This document shows, piece after piece, positions 1-6,097 of a stretch of DNA of 16,266 nucleotides (its first letter is position 1; every line of letters begins with the position of its first letter). The notes below the pieces were generated by a model. It was given only the letters and a program-made list of their open reading frames with translations, was not told the origin of the DNA and ran no database searches. The position numbers and the translations under genes are program-made. Location of the stretch: assembly GCA_944358685.1 (NCBI GenBank), contig CALVRQ010000057.1:1-16266 (forward strand). Reading direction: 5' to 3'. This DNA is from an uncultured Bacilli bacterium. Lineage in GTDB: Bacteria; Bacillota_I; Bacilli_A; RF39; UBA660.

Positions 1-370
1 TTTCATCTCGCATATAAAGTCTTAAATCCAAAGCTACTTGATCATTACGACTTCTAGCAGTATGAAGTCTCTTACCAGCATCACCAATTCTTTTAGTAAG
101 TTCACCTTCTATAAACATATGAATATCTTCAGCATTCATATCAAACTCTAACTTACCACTTTCTAAATCATTTAAAATCGTATTTAATCCCTCAATTATT
201 TTTTCACTTTCTTCATTAGTAATAATACCACACTTACCAAGCATTGTTGCATGAGCAATACTACCAGTAATATCTTGCTTATACATTACCTTATCGAAAC
301 GAATAGAAGAATTAAAATCATTCGTTCTTTTATCAATTTCCTTTTTAAATCTTCCAGCCCACATTACCAT
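1..370 (-). CDS. argH: argininosuccinate lyase, N-terminal part (cut by window edge)
   Basis: Argininosuccinate lyase splits argininosuccinate into arginine and fumarate, the last step of arginine synthesis. Only about the first 123 codons lie in the window, against about 460 for the family. Visible hallmarks are the N-terminal WAGRF (family: WGGRF), the segment EDIHMFIEGEL, and HTARSRNDQVALDLRLYMRD, the conserved fumarase/lyase-superfamily segment. The start is ATG at 370, one base after the argG stop. Its ribosome binding site, GGAGG eight bases upstream, lies inside the last argG codons, so the genes are almost certainly co-transcribed and translationally coupled. A second in-frame ATG at 364 has poorer spacing. 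The gene is under the same T-box leader as argG. Confidence 0.95.
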   Translation of the reverse strand, partial: MVMWAGRFKKEIDKRTNDFNSSIRFDKVMYKQDITGSIAHATMLGKCGIITNEESEKIIEGLNTILNDLESGKLEFDMNAEDIHMFIEGELTKRIGDAGKRLHTARSRNDQVALDLRLYMRDE

Positions 371-371
371 A

Positions 372-1571
372 TTATCTTCCTCCTTTTTTAGCTATTATTT
401 TATTAGATAAACCATATATATTGGCAAATCCTTGAGCATCATATTGATTATAATCATCATCATTCTCAAAAGATGAAATTCCTAAAGAGTGTAAACTATT
501 TGGACTCTCAATTCCCATACAAACAATATTTCCTTTATAAAGTTTAAACTTAACAGTTCCACTAACATTTTCAGAAGCCTTTTCAACAAAAGCTAAATAA
601 GATTCCATAAGTGGACTATAAAATTTAGCACCATAAAGTAAATCCCCAATTTTTAAAGCCATATGTTGCTTCTCATGTAATAAATCCTTATCCAAACAAA
701 TTGACTCCAAAATTTCATGAGCCTTATAAATAATAGTTCCACCAGGAGTCTCATAAACTCCACGATTTTTCATACCAACCAATCTATCTTCTACCATATC
801 CAAAATACCAATTCCATTTTGACCGCCAACTTCATTCAATTTTCGAATAATATCAAGTAAACTCATCTCATTATCATCAATACTTGTCGGTACACCTTGT
901 GTAAAACCAATCTTAATAAAAGTATCCTCATCAGGCGCATTCTGTGGAGTAACCCCCATCTCTAAAATTTCATCATATTTTGGTGCATTACTAGGATTTT
1001 CTAAATCTAAACCTTCATGAGATAAATGCCATATATTTTTATCTTTAGAATAACTATGCTCTTTATTAAACTTTAATGGAATACCATGACTCATTGCATA
1101 TTCATATGCCTCAGCACGACCAGTAATCTCCCAAGTACGCCAAGGTACAATAACTTCCATATCAGGGTCAAAATATTTAATTCCCATTTCAAAACGAATT
1201 TGATCATTACCCTTACCAGTACAACCATGACATATAGCCTTAGCGCCCTCTTTGTGTGCAACCTCTACTAATTTTTTTGCAATAAGTGGTCTACTAAAAG
1301 CCGTTCCAAGTAAATACTCACCTTCATAAGTTGCTCCAGCTTTAATAAATGGCGCAATATACTCATTCGCAAGTTCCTCTTGTAAATCTTCAACATATAT
1401 CTTACTAGCACCAGATGCAATTGCTTTATCTTCAATTCCATCTAATTCACTATCACCCTGTCCAACATTAGCTGAATATGCAATAATCTCACACCCTGGA
1501 TAATTTTCCTTAAGCCAAGGAATCATTACTGATGTATCCAAACCTCCTGAATAAGCTAAAACTATTTTCAT
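372..1571 (-). CDS. argG: argininosuccinate synthase
   Basis: Argininosuccinate synthase joins citrulline and aspartate using ATP. The 399-residue length matches the bacterial family. The ATP pyrophosphatase P-loop AYSGGLDTS is at residues 6-14. Further family segments are CHGCTGKGNDQIRFE (citrulline/aspartate binding), VPWRTWEITGRAEA, SYSKDKNIWHLSHEG and RGVYETPGGTI. The ATG at 1571 follows a strong GGAGGTG site seven to eight bases upstream. That site lies just after the T-box terminator, so the gene is expressed only on readthrough. argH follows one base after the stop. The window shows no carbamoyltransferase or earlier arginine genes, so citrulline may come from another locus or from salvage; that is inference. 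Confidence 0.98.
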   Translation of the reverse strand: MKIVLAYSGGLDTSVMIPWLKENYPGCEIIAYSANVGQGDSELDGIEDKAIASGASKIYVEDLQEELANEYIAPFIKAGATYEGEYLLGTAFSRPLIAKKLVEVAHKEGAKAICHGCTGKGNDQIRFEMGIKYFDPDMEVIVPWRTWEITGRAEAYEYAMSHGIPLKFNKEHSYSKDKNIWHLSHEGLDLENPSNAPKYDEILEMGVTPQNAPDEDTFIKIGFTQGVPTSIDDNEMSLLDIIRKLNEVGGQNGIGILDMVEDRLVGMKNRGVYETPGGTIIYKAHEILESICLDKDLLHEKQHMALKIGDLLYGAKFYSPLMESYLAFVEKASENVSGTVKFKLYKGNIVCMGIESPNSLHSLGISSFENDDDYNQYDAQGFANIYGLSNKIIAKKGGR

Positions 1572-1828
1572 AAAACACCTCCAAAAAAGACGCCTCTAAA
1601 ATAGAGACGTCTTAAAACGCGGTACCACCCTAATTGCCAGTATAAACTAGCCACCTCAAATTTTTAACGGAATTACCCGAACTAATATACTTTGCTAACT
1701 AGCATTTCCAAAAGTCACTCACAAGTTCTTTTTGGCTATCACTAATCTCTTTGGCTCACACCATCCCAAATTCGCTATAGACAGTTAATAACCTACTCCT
1801 CTTGGTCCACGTTTTCAGTTGCAATACA
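1572..1828 (-). promoter_or_regulatory. T-box riboswitch leader of argGH
   Basis: This is a tRNA-sensing transcription attenuator. The T-box AGGGTGGTACCGCG is read at 1631-1618, directly ahead of the terminator hairpin. Upstream on the transcript, Stem I shows AGCGAA followed by the distal segment GGATGGTGTGAGCC. The specifier loop can be placed by pairing CCAAGAG (about 1806-1800) with CTTTTGG, and AGGTT with AACTT above it. Its 3' side then reads GTGAGTGA. In the usual register the triplet would be GUG, or AGU if shifted by two. No CGN, AGA or AGG triplet is present, so the sensed tRNA cannot be assigned as arginine from sequence alone. Uncharged tRNA pairing its CCA end with the TGGT of the T-box would favour the antiterminator and expression of argGH. 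Confidence 0.93.
1583..1613 (-). terminator. intrinsic terminator of the argGH T-box
   Basis: Read on the minus strand, an 11-bp stem (AAGACGTCTCT with AGAGGCGTCTT, one G-U pair) closes a five-base loop and runs into six U. It starts just after the T-box motif and ends before the argG ribosome binding site. It is the off-state structure of the leader and probably also stops readthrough from the upstream repeat-protein gene. Confidence 0.92.
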
Positions 1829-1831
1829 AAA

Positions 1832-1860
1832 AATTTATCACATAGTTTTTTGTTTGTCAA
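1832..1860 (-). promoter_or_regulatory. sigma-A promoter of the argGH T-box transcript
   Basis: TTGACA at 1860-1855 is followed by a 17-base spacer and TAAATT at 1837-1832. The -35 box and the whole spacer lie within the last codons of the upstream repeat-protein gene, whose TGA is at 1840-1838. Transcription would begin near 1825, a few bases before Stem I. Confidence 0.8.
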
Positions 1861-2584
1861 CCCCTTTTTTCACTTCATTAATTCTTGACAATACTTTAAT
1901 AGAAGTATCATCGCCCAAAAAATCAACATAATCATTATCCAAAACCGTCACATCAGTTAACTTTTCTAAATCAATATCATCAAAACTATAGCCGTTTTCT
2001 AAACATAATCTAATAATTCGCATCTGTTCATCTGAAAACTCCTCTTTCGCGTATATTTTTATCTGTTTCAAACTAAGTCCATGTTTTACACCCTTATAAA
2101 TTTGATACATCTGCGCTTGTAAAAATTTTCTATCAATATAAAGTAATATTTTATCTTCATCAAAATTATTTTCATAACCAAGTCTCATTAATTTCATCTC
2201 AAAATAGTAAAATTCTGGCCTCGCGTATTTATCAATATTTTCTTCAGATAAACCTGCTTCAAATCCTTTAAAAATTTCACTAAGTTGATTATAATCAAAA
2301 TCACCATTTGAATACTTTTTAACAAACTTTAAAGGAATACCTTTAAATAGTGCCTCAGTCACCTCAAGCATTTGATAAAAATCTAAATTCGGATTTGCTA
2401 TTAACTCCACCTTTTTATAAGATAACCCACTCTCTAATGATTTCCTAATTAATTTCATCTGAAAACTATTAAAACAAACCCTCGCATATAACCTAATTTC
2501 TTTCTTATTAAGTCCCTTTTTCTTACCTTTCTTTATTTGTTTTAATTGTTCTTCATCAAAAACATCTTCATCTATAAATTTCAT
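1838..2584 (-). CDS. protein of seven tandem 29-residue helical repeats, function unknown
   Basis: The 248 residues are built almost wholly of a repeat of about 29 residues, seen about seven times from residue 9 to about 212. Its pattern is F-x3-Q-(M/L)-x2-I-x2-G-x3-G-(L/I), then a basic/hydrophobic helix ending in I-x2-YA and a polar turn. Examples are FDYNQLSEIFKGFEAGL, FLQAQMYQIYKGVKHGL and FSDEQMRIIRLCLENGY. There is no signal peptide, membrane segment or catalytic motif. I recognise this as a repeat style common in Firmicute gut genomes but know no function. A solenoid-like binding scaffold is inference. The ATG at 2584 has GAGGAG about eight bases upstream, and the gene has its own promoter (2616-2644). 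I see no terminator of its own; readthrough would enter the T-box leader. Confidence 0.85.
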   Translation of the reverse strand: MKFIDEDVFDEEQLKQIKKGKKKGLNKKEIRLYARVCFNSFQMKLIRKSLESGLSYKKVELIANPNLDFYQMLEVTEALFKGIPLKFVKKYSNGDFDYNQLSEIFKGFEAGLSEENIDKYARPEFYYFEMKLMRLGYENNFDEDKILLYIDRKFLQAQMYQIYKGVKHGLSLKQIKIYAKEEFSDEQMRIIRLCLENGYSFDDIDLEKLTDVTVLDNDYVDFLGDDTSIKVLSRINEVKKGVDKQKTM

Positions 2585-2615
2585 TAAATCGCTCCTCGTT
2601 TGAAATTAAAATACA

Positions 2616-2644
2616 ATCTTATCACTTTAAAACTATAAAGTCAA
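2616..2644 (-). promoter_or_regulatory. sigma-A promoter of the helical-repeat gene
   Basis: TTGACT at 2644-2639, a 17-base spacer and TAAGAT at 2621-2616 lie about 32 bases ahead of the ATG at 2584. The site follows the terminator of the preceding ASCH gene, so the repeat gene is a separate transcription unit. Confidence 0.72.
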
Positions 2645-2664
2645 ATTATAAAATTATATGCATC

Positions 2665-2691
2665 AAAAGAAAAAAAGTGAATATTTCACTT
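2665..2691 (-). terminator. intrinsic terminator after the ASCH gene
   Basis: On the minus strand a 7-bp stem AAGTGAA/TTCACTT with a three-base loop is followed by a run of U broken by one C. The stem includes the ASCH gene stop codon (TGA, 2688-2686). It closes the ARH-ASCH transcription unit. Confidence 0.75.
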
Positions 2692-3090
2692 CTTTAAAAT
2701 AACCATTCCATCATAATTCCATAAACCAAGCTTCCCATTTATATATATAGGATTAATTAACTGAACATTCTCCATTTTGAAAGCATATCCATTCCACAAT
2801 TTATCATTTATAACATGCTTATAAACCAAACCATTTTCACCTTTTAAAACATCTCTAAAATCATCATCAACCTTAATAACATCCGTTATTAAAACTTTCG
2901 CGATTATACATCCTACTGGATAATCTAAATCATAACAACTAAACTCAGCCATGGCTTTTTTATCCACACTCTTACCCGCATGAATCAAAACCTCACCACG
3001 GTATTTTGTCATCCAAGTTCTAAATTCATACTTCTTAATTCCAAAAGCAATTAATGACGCATAAGGCTGTTTAATTGTCAAAACTTTCAT
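2686..3090 (-). CDS. ASCH-domain protein
   Basis: The 134-residue protein is essentially one ASCH domain, a PUA-like fold thought to bind RNA or modified nucleotides. Visible features are the N-terminal strand and loop KVLTIKQPYASLIAFGIKK (residues 2-20), the conserved YEFRTW (21-26), YRGEVLIHAGKS (30-41), the core strand GCIIAKVLITDVI, and near the C-terminus GKLGLWNY. Known ASCH proteins include the N4-acetylcytidine amidohydrolase YqfB, but I cannot match this one to that activity. Its start overlaps the end of the ARH fusion gene by 20 bases on the same strand, so the two form one operon with probable translational coupling. The ATG at 3090 is preceded by GAGG within the upstream gene. 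A terminator follows directly. Confidence 0.85.
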   Translation of the reverse strand: MKVLTIKQPYASLIAFGIKKYEFRTWMTKYRGEVLIHAGKSVDKKAMAEFSCYDLDYPVGCIIAKVLITDVIKVDDDFRDVLKGENGLVYKHVINDKLWNGYAFKMENVQLINPIYINGKLGLWNYDGMVILKK

Positions 3091-4582
3091 TTATCCTCAC
3101 CTCAAAATCATTAAACAAATATTTATCAGGTAAATATAAAAATTCATCACCCTTACTAAAATTATGATCTTGACCAGGAACTATTGCCACATTAACATTC
3201 CTAAAATCTTGAATTAATGGTAAATAATTAAATGAAGAATCTTTACTACCAAACACAAAAATAAGCCTTCCTTTATAATTTTGGATTCCTTCCTTAGTTT
3301 TATGCAAATTAATCATAAGTGGTGTATTAACAAGCAACATCCTCTTAATCCTATCATCATCAAATTTTTTTTGTATACCTTGAGCTGCACCATTAGAAAT
3401 ACCCATAAAATATATATCCGCATCTTCTAAGTAACTATCCAATTTTTCAAAATCATCTTCCAATGTCACATCTGATACATTGTTTGCCACTACAACCGTT
3501 AACCCATATTTATAATTTACCCTTTTAGCCATTTTTAAATACTTATTTTGATATCCATAAATAGAACCAGAAACCCCAGTCTTAATAAAAAATACATCTT
3601 TACTTCCTTTAATAACTCCATATTTATTATCTATAACCTCATCAAACTTCAAAATATTAAGTCGAAGTTCCTCATCAAATTTGTGCGTCAAAGAAATCAA
3701 ATAATCCTTATTTTGAAGCTCATTTAATAAACCTTCATCTATACCATAAATAAGCCCAGATAAAGCTCCAGTTAAAGCACCAATCGTATCAGTATAACCA
3801 CCCAAATTAATTGCTCCAATAATACTTTCTAAAAAAGAATTAGTATTTAAAAAAGTCCATATAACAGCCTCTATCGTATCTACAACATATCCACTAGATT
3901 TAATATAATCTAAATCAAGTTTATAAAAATCCGTAGTTAAAAATCTCTTATAAGCTCTTCTCGCATTTTCACTAAACTTATAATAATTTAACTCTTTTAC
4001 CTTTTCATATGCCTTAAACTTATCATATCCTGACATTAAAAAATGCACATACTTTACAAATATAAAACACCCCATAACACTATACTCATGACCATGAGTA
4101 AGTGATGAAACCTCACGCACAGTTTTTAATAACTCTTCATCATTCATATCATCATAAAAAGTATATAAAGCAATTGGAAACATTCTCGCAAGTGAACCAC
4201 CATTATTACTATCTATAAAGCCATCTCCACATTCTGTAGCACCCGCCTGACGATTAAAATACTTATGTAAACTATTTTTTGTAATATCATCCACATCAAA
4301 AGCTATTCCTGTAGCTGTATATTCACCATTATACATCCATCCACAAAATCTTTTCATCATATCATCATAATTAATCTCATGTTTACTAATTAAAGAAGAT
4401 ATTGTAGCTAAAACCATGGAAGTATCATCTGACCACGTACCAGCTGGAAAAGCATAAGTCCCATATCCTTCCATTTTAACAACTGGATTTTCTATTAATT
4501 CTTCTCTATTTTTTAGTTTGTTATGAACACCCATCGCATCCCCAATCGCAAAACCTAAAATACTATCTACAATCTTTGACAT
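3071..4582 (-). CDS. ADP-ribosylglycohydrolase (DraG/ARH family) fused to an alpha/beta-hydrolase-like domain
   Basis: Residues 1-310 are a DraG/ARH-type ADP-ribosylglycohydrolase, which normally removes ADP-ribose from proteins, nucleic acids or small molecules using two divalent metal ions. Visible are ILGFAIGDAMG (8-18), GTWSDDTSM (48-56, metal-binding SDDT), NNGGSLARMFP (126-136), SLTHGHEYS (160-168) and GGYTDTIGALTGALSG (261-276). In the last motif the family has GGDTDT or GDDTDT; here Tyr263 replaces the first Asp, while Asp265 and Thr266 remain. Residues about 325-503 look like a small alpha/beta hydrolase: FFIKTGVSGS, the nucleophile-elbow-like GISNG (Ser396), FVFGSKD (Asp448) and GQDHNF (His473), a plausible Ser-Asp-His triad. 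Plain ARH proteins are about 300 residues, so the C-terminal domain is an addition. The ATG at 4582 follows a GAAGG-type site. The ASCH gene overlaps its end by 20 bases. Confidence 0.88.
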   Translation of the reverse strand: MSKIVDSILGFAIGDAMGVHNKLKNREELIENPVVKMEGYGTYAFPAGTWSDDTSMVLATISSLISKHEINYDDMMKRFCGWMYNGEYTATGIAFDVDDITKNSLHKYFNRQAGATECGDGFIDSNNGGSLARMFPIALYTFYDDMNDEELLKTVREVSSLTHGHEYSVMGCFIFVKYVHFLMSGYDKFKAYEKVKELNYYKFSENARRAYKRFLTTDFYKLDLDYIKSSGYVVDTIEAVIWTFLNTNSFLESIIGAINLGGYTDTIGALTGALSGLIYGIDEGLLNELQNKDYLISLTHKFDEELRLNILKFDEVIDNKYGVIKGSKDVFFIKTGVSGSIYGYQNKYLKMAKRVNYKYGLTVVVANNVSDVTLEDDFEKLDSYLEDADIYFMGISNGAAQGIQKKFDDDRIKRMLLVNTPLMINLHKTKEGIQNYKGRLIFVFGSKDSSFNYLPLIQDFRNVNVAIVPGQDHNFSKGDEFLYLPDKYLFNDFEVRINESFDN

Positions 4583-4608
4583 ATATCTACCTTCTAACTA
4601 CTAAAACT

Positions 4609-4637
4609 ATTATATCAATATTTAGACAAAAGAAAAA
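4609..4637 (-). promoter_or_regulatory. extended -10 promoter of the ARH-ASCH unit
   Basis: A perfect TATAAT at 4614-4609 is preceded by TGA, giving the extended -10 form TGnTATAAT. The -35 region is only a T-rich stretch that coincides with the U tract of the upstream GNAT terminator. It lies about 27 bases before the ATG at 4582. Confidence 0.65.
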
Positions 4638-4658
4638 CTATAAGTATTAAACTTATAG
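4628..4658 (-). terminator. intrinsic terminator of the GNAT gene
   Basis: On the minus strand, CTATAAG and CTTATAG pair in a 7-bp stem with a seven-base loop, followed by TTTTTCTTTT. The stem contains the GNAT stop codon (TAA, 4655-4653). It separates the GNAT gene from the ARH-ASCH unit. Confidence 0.72.
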
Positions 4659-4907
4659 AATTTTTCTTCCATGTTTAATTGCCCAATTCCTCGCATAAAA
4701 ACATGAACACTTAACTTCATAATTGTTTTTTTCAAAATACTCAAAAGCCATAAGCACAAGTTTAGAAGCAATACCCTGACCTCTCAAATCATCATCAACA
4801 TAAGTATTATAAATATCAGCTTGATTACCATTTACCCTAAACTCTAAAACACCTTTTTCAGTATCTCCTATCATATAAACAATTTTATTATCTAATAACT
4901 TATACAT
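4653..4907 (-). CDS. small GNAT-family N-acetyltransferase (YjdJ-like)
   Basis: This 84-residue protein belongs to the very short GNAT subgroup of about 80-100 residues. It has the strand pattern GVLEFRVNGNQADIYNTYV (residues 19-37), the acetyl-CoA pyrophosphate loop LRGQGIASKLV (41-51; R/QxxGxA at 42-47) and a C-terminal CSCFYARNWAIKHG (67-80), where larger relatives have CPF/Y-hxhhxxHP. The substrate is unknown. The ATG at 4907 is chosen over an ATG 16 codons upstream because GGAGG lies six bases before it. That ribosome binding site is part of the last codons (LLEE-stop) of a decayed ATPase gene, so the upstream longer reading is remnant sequence. A terminator overlaps its stop codon. No separate promoter is clear, and it may be read from the decayed region. 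Confidence 0.85.
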   Translation of the reverse strand: MYKLLDNKIVYMIGDTEKGVLEFRVNGNQADIYNTYVDDDLRGQGIASKLVLMAFEYFEKNNYEVKCSCFYARNWAIKHGRKIL

Positions 4908-4908
4908 T

Positions 4909-5090
4909 CTATTCCTCCAATAACCAATCAATAATATTCTTATGAATAATACCATTTTGTGAATAATCTAATGGTAATACTCTATCAAATTATGCTTTGT
5001 TGCCACAAAATCAATTTTTTACCATTATTTCCAATACTTACATTATATCCCCTCAAATTTATAAATTCAAATCATTTACTTTCTATCAAT
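4909..5090 (-). pseudogene. rearranged C-terminal remnant of a DUF4143-type AAA ATPase
   Basis: No single frame is open here, but three consecutive minus-strand frames together spell the C-terminal end of a DUF4143 AAA+ ATPase. From 5071 one frame gives FEFINLRGYNVSIGNNGKK. A shift at an A6 tract leads to KIDFVATKHNLIEYY. A second shift leads to DRVLPLDYSQNG then IIHKNIIDWLLEE and a stop at 4911-4909. In the family these correspond to RGY-x-V-x-(V/I)-G, EIDFVA-x-K, and the final NGI-x-H-x-N-(I/L)-(I/L)-D-(F/W)-LL. The roughly 30-40 residues that normally lie between EIDFVA and the final block are missing, so there is a deletion as well as frameshifts. The N-terminal ATPase domain is absent. 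The last codons now supply the GNAT ribosome binding site. Assignment rests on motif memory, not on a search. Confidence 0.65.
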
Positions 5091-5940
5091 TTATTATTAC
5101 TTTTATCAAGCTTTTGAATTCCAATCACATTTTTATCGTTAATTAGTATTTCTAATTCTTTTCTTGCAGTCTGGTTTAACTAACCTTTGTTTTTGTGAAA
5201 TATTGCTATCTATCATACTTGCATTTAAAACTTCCAGATTACTCAATACTATTAAATGAAGAATATCAGTATAATCTCTAATATTACCACTTAAATTAGG
5301 ATTTTGTTCTCTCCATTCTTTTGCTGTCATACCAAATAAAGCAACATTTATTACATCTGCTTCGTTTGCATATACAAACATTTTTTTGTTTTTCCGTTAA
5401 TTTAGGAACAATGTTTTCTTTTATACTATCAGTATGTATTCTATAATTTATTTTAGACAAACTTCTTCTAACAGACCATTCTATTTTTTCTTGATAATTT
5501 TCATTTGATTTTAACCTTTTGAATTCCTTAATCAAATACAATTTAAATAAATTATCAATCCAAGAAGCAAATTCTAATGCTATATCTGAATGTGCGAATG
5601 TCCCAACACTATACTTACCTTTACTGTATGTTAATCCTTTAGCGTTTACCCTTGTACACCATTGACTTGGCGACATTGTAAAAGATTTTTTTGGTGCTTC
5701 ATTTTTAATTAGGCTGAATTCCGCCGAATTAAAATTTTCATTACTCAATTTCTCCCAAAGCCCTAAAAATTCTATAGTATCATAGTTACTCAACCATTTT
5801 TTTATAACATCTGATGGATCGTTAGGATTTTTATATCTAGCTAAATCCGTTAAAGAAATATAATCATCATTATCTATTCTCATAACTCGTATTTCATTTT
5901 CGTTAACATTCATAAGTGCTGTAATTTGTCTTTTACTCAT
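5072..5940 (-). pseudogene. KilA-N domain protein, broken by two frameshifts
   Basis: The intact parent would be about 290 residues with an N-terminal KilA-N DNA-binding domain, typical of phage and mobile-element regulators. Frame 1 from the ATG at 5940 gives DDYISLTDLARYKNPND, FLGLWEKLSNENFNSAEF, KGKYSVGTFAHSDIALEFAS and SKINYRIHTDSIKENIVP. At the A7 tract around 5386 it shifts; without a shift it ends in unrelated CICKRSRC-type sequence. Frame 2 continues the family with FVYANEADVINVALFGMTAK, EWREQNPNLSGNIRDY and VLSNLEVLNASMIDS. Near 5176-5170 a second indel moves to frame 3, giving LNQTARKELEILINDKN and ending at TGA 5074-5072. Each segment matches family order, so this is one gene, not three. 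The loss of one A at the first site would repair it, but the second break makes decay more likely than programmed slippage. Confidence 0.85.
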
Positions 5941-6040
5941 ACGTATTGCCCTCTTTGGAAGCTACCAAGATTTTATTGGTAATTAATTTTCTCTCAAATC
6001 CATCATCAGTTTCATATAATAAAATATTAACTCCTGTCAT
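5933..6040 (-). CDS. 35-residue ORF overlapping the KilA-N start, hypothetical
   Basis: An ATG at 6040 preceded by AGGGGG about eight bases upstream opens a 35-codon frame beginning MTGVNILLYETDDGFE and ending ASKEGNTYE, with TAA at 5935-5933. It overlaps the KilA-N start by eight bases (TATGAGTAA), a typical coupling arrangement. The peptide is soluble and charged, with no domain I recognise. It may be a genuine leader gene of the KilA-N unit or the tail of another lost gene. The very good ribosome binding site is the main support. Confidence 0.45.
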   Translation of the reverse strand: MTGVNILLYETDDGFERKLITNKILVASKEGNTYE

Positions 6041-6097
6041 AAAATGACCCCCTTTATATATTAATATACGGCTTTTTTTACGGATTTCCTTTTAATT

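Noticed and set aside
5139..5381. The frame starting MFVYANEADV as a separate 80-residue gene
   Set aside because: It is the middle of the KilA-N protein in a shifted frame and has no ribosome binding site of its own.
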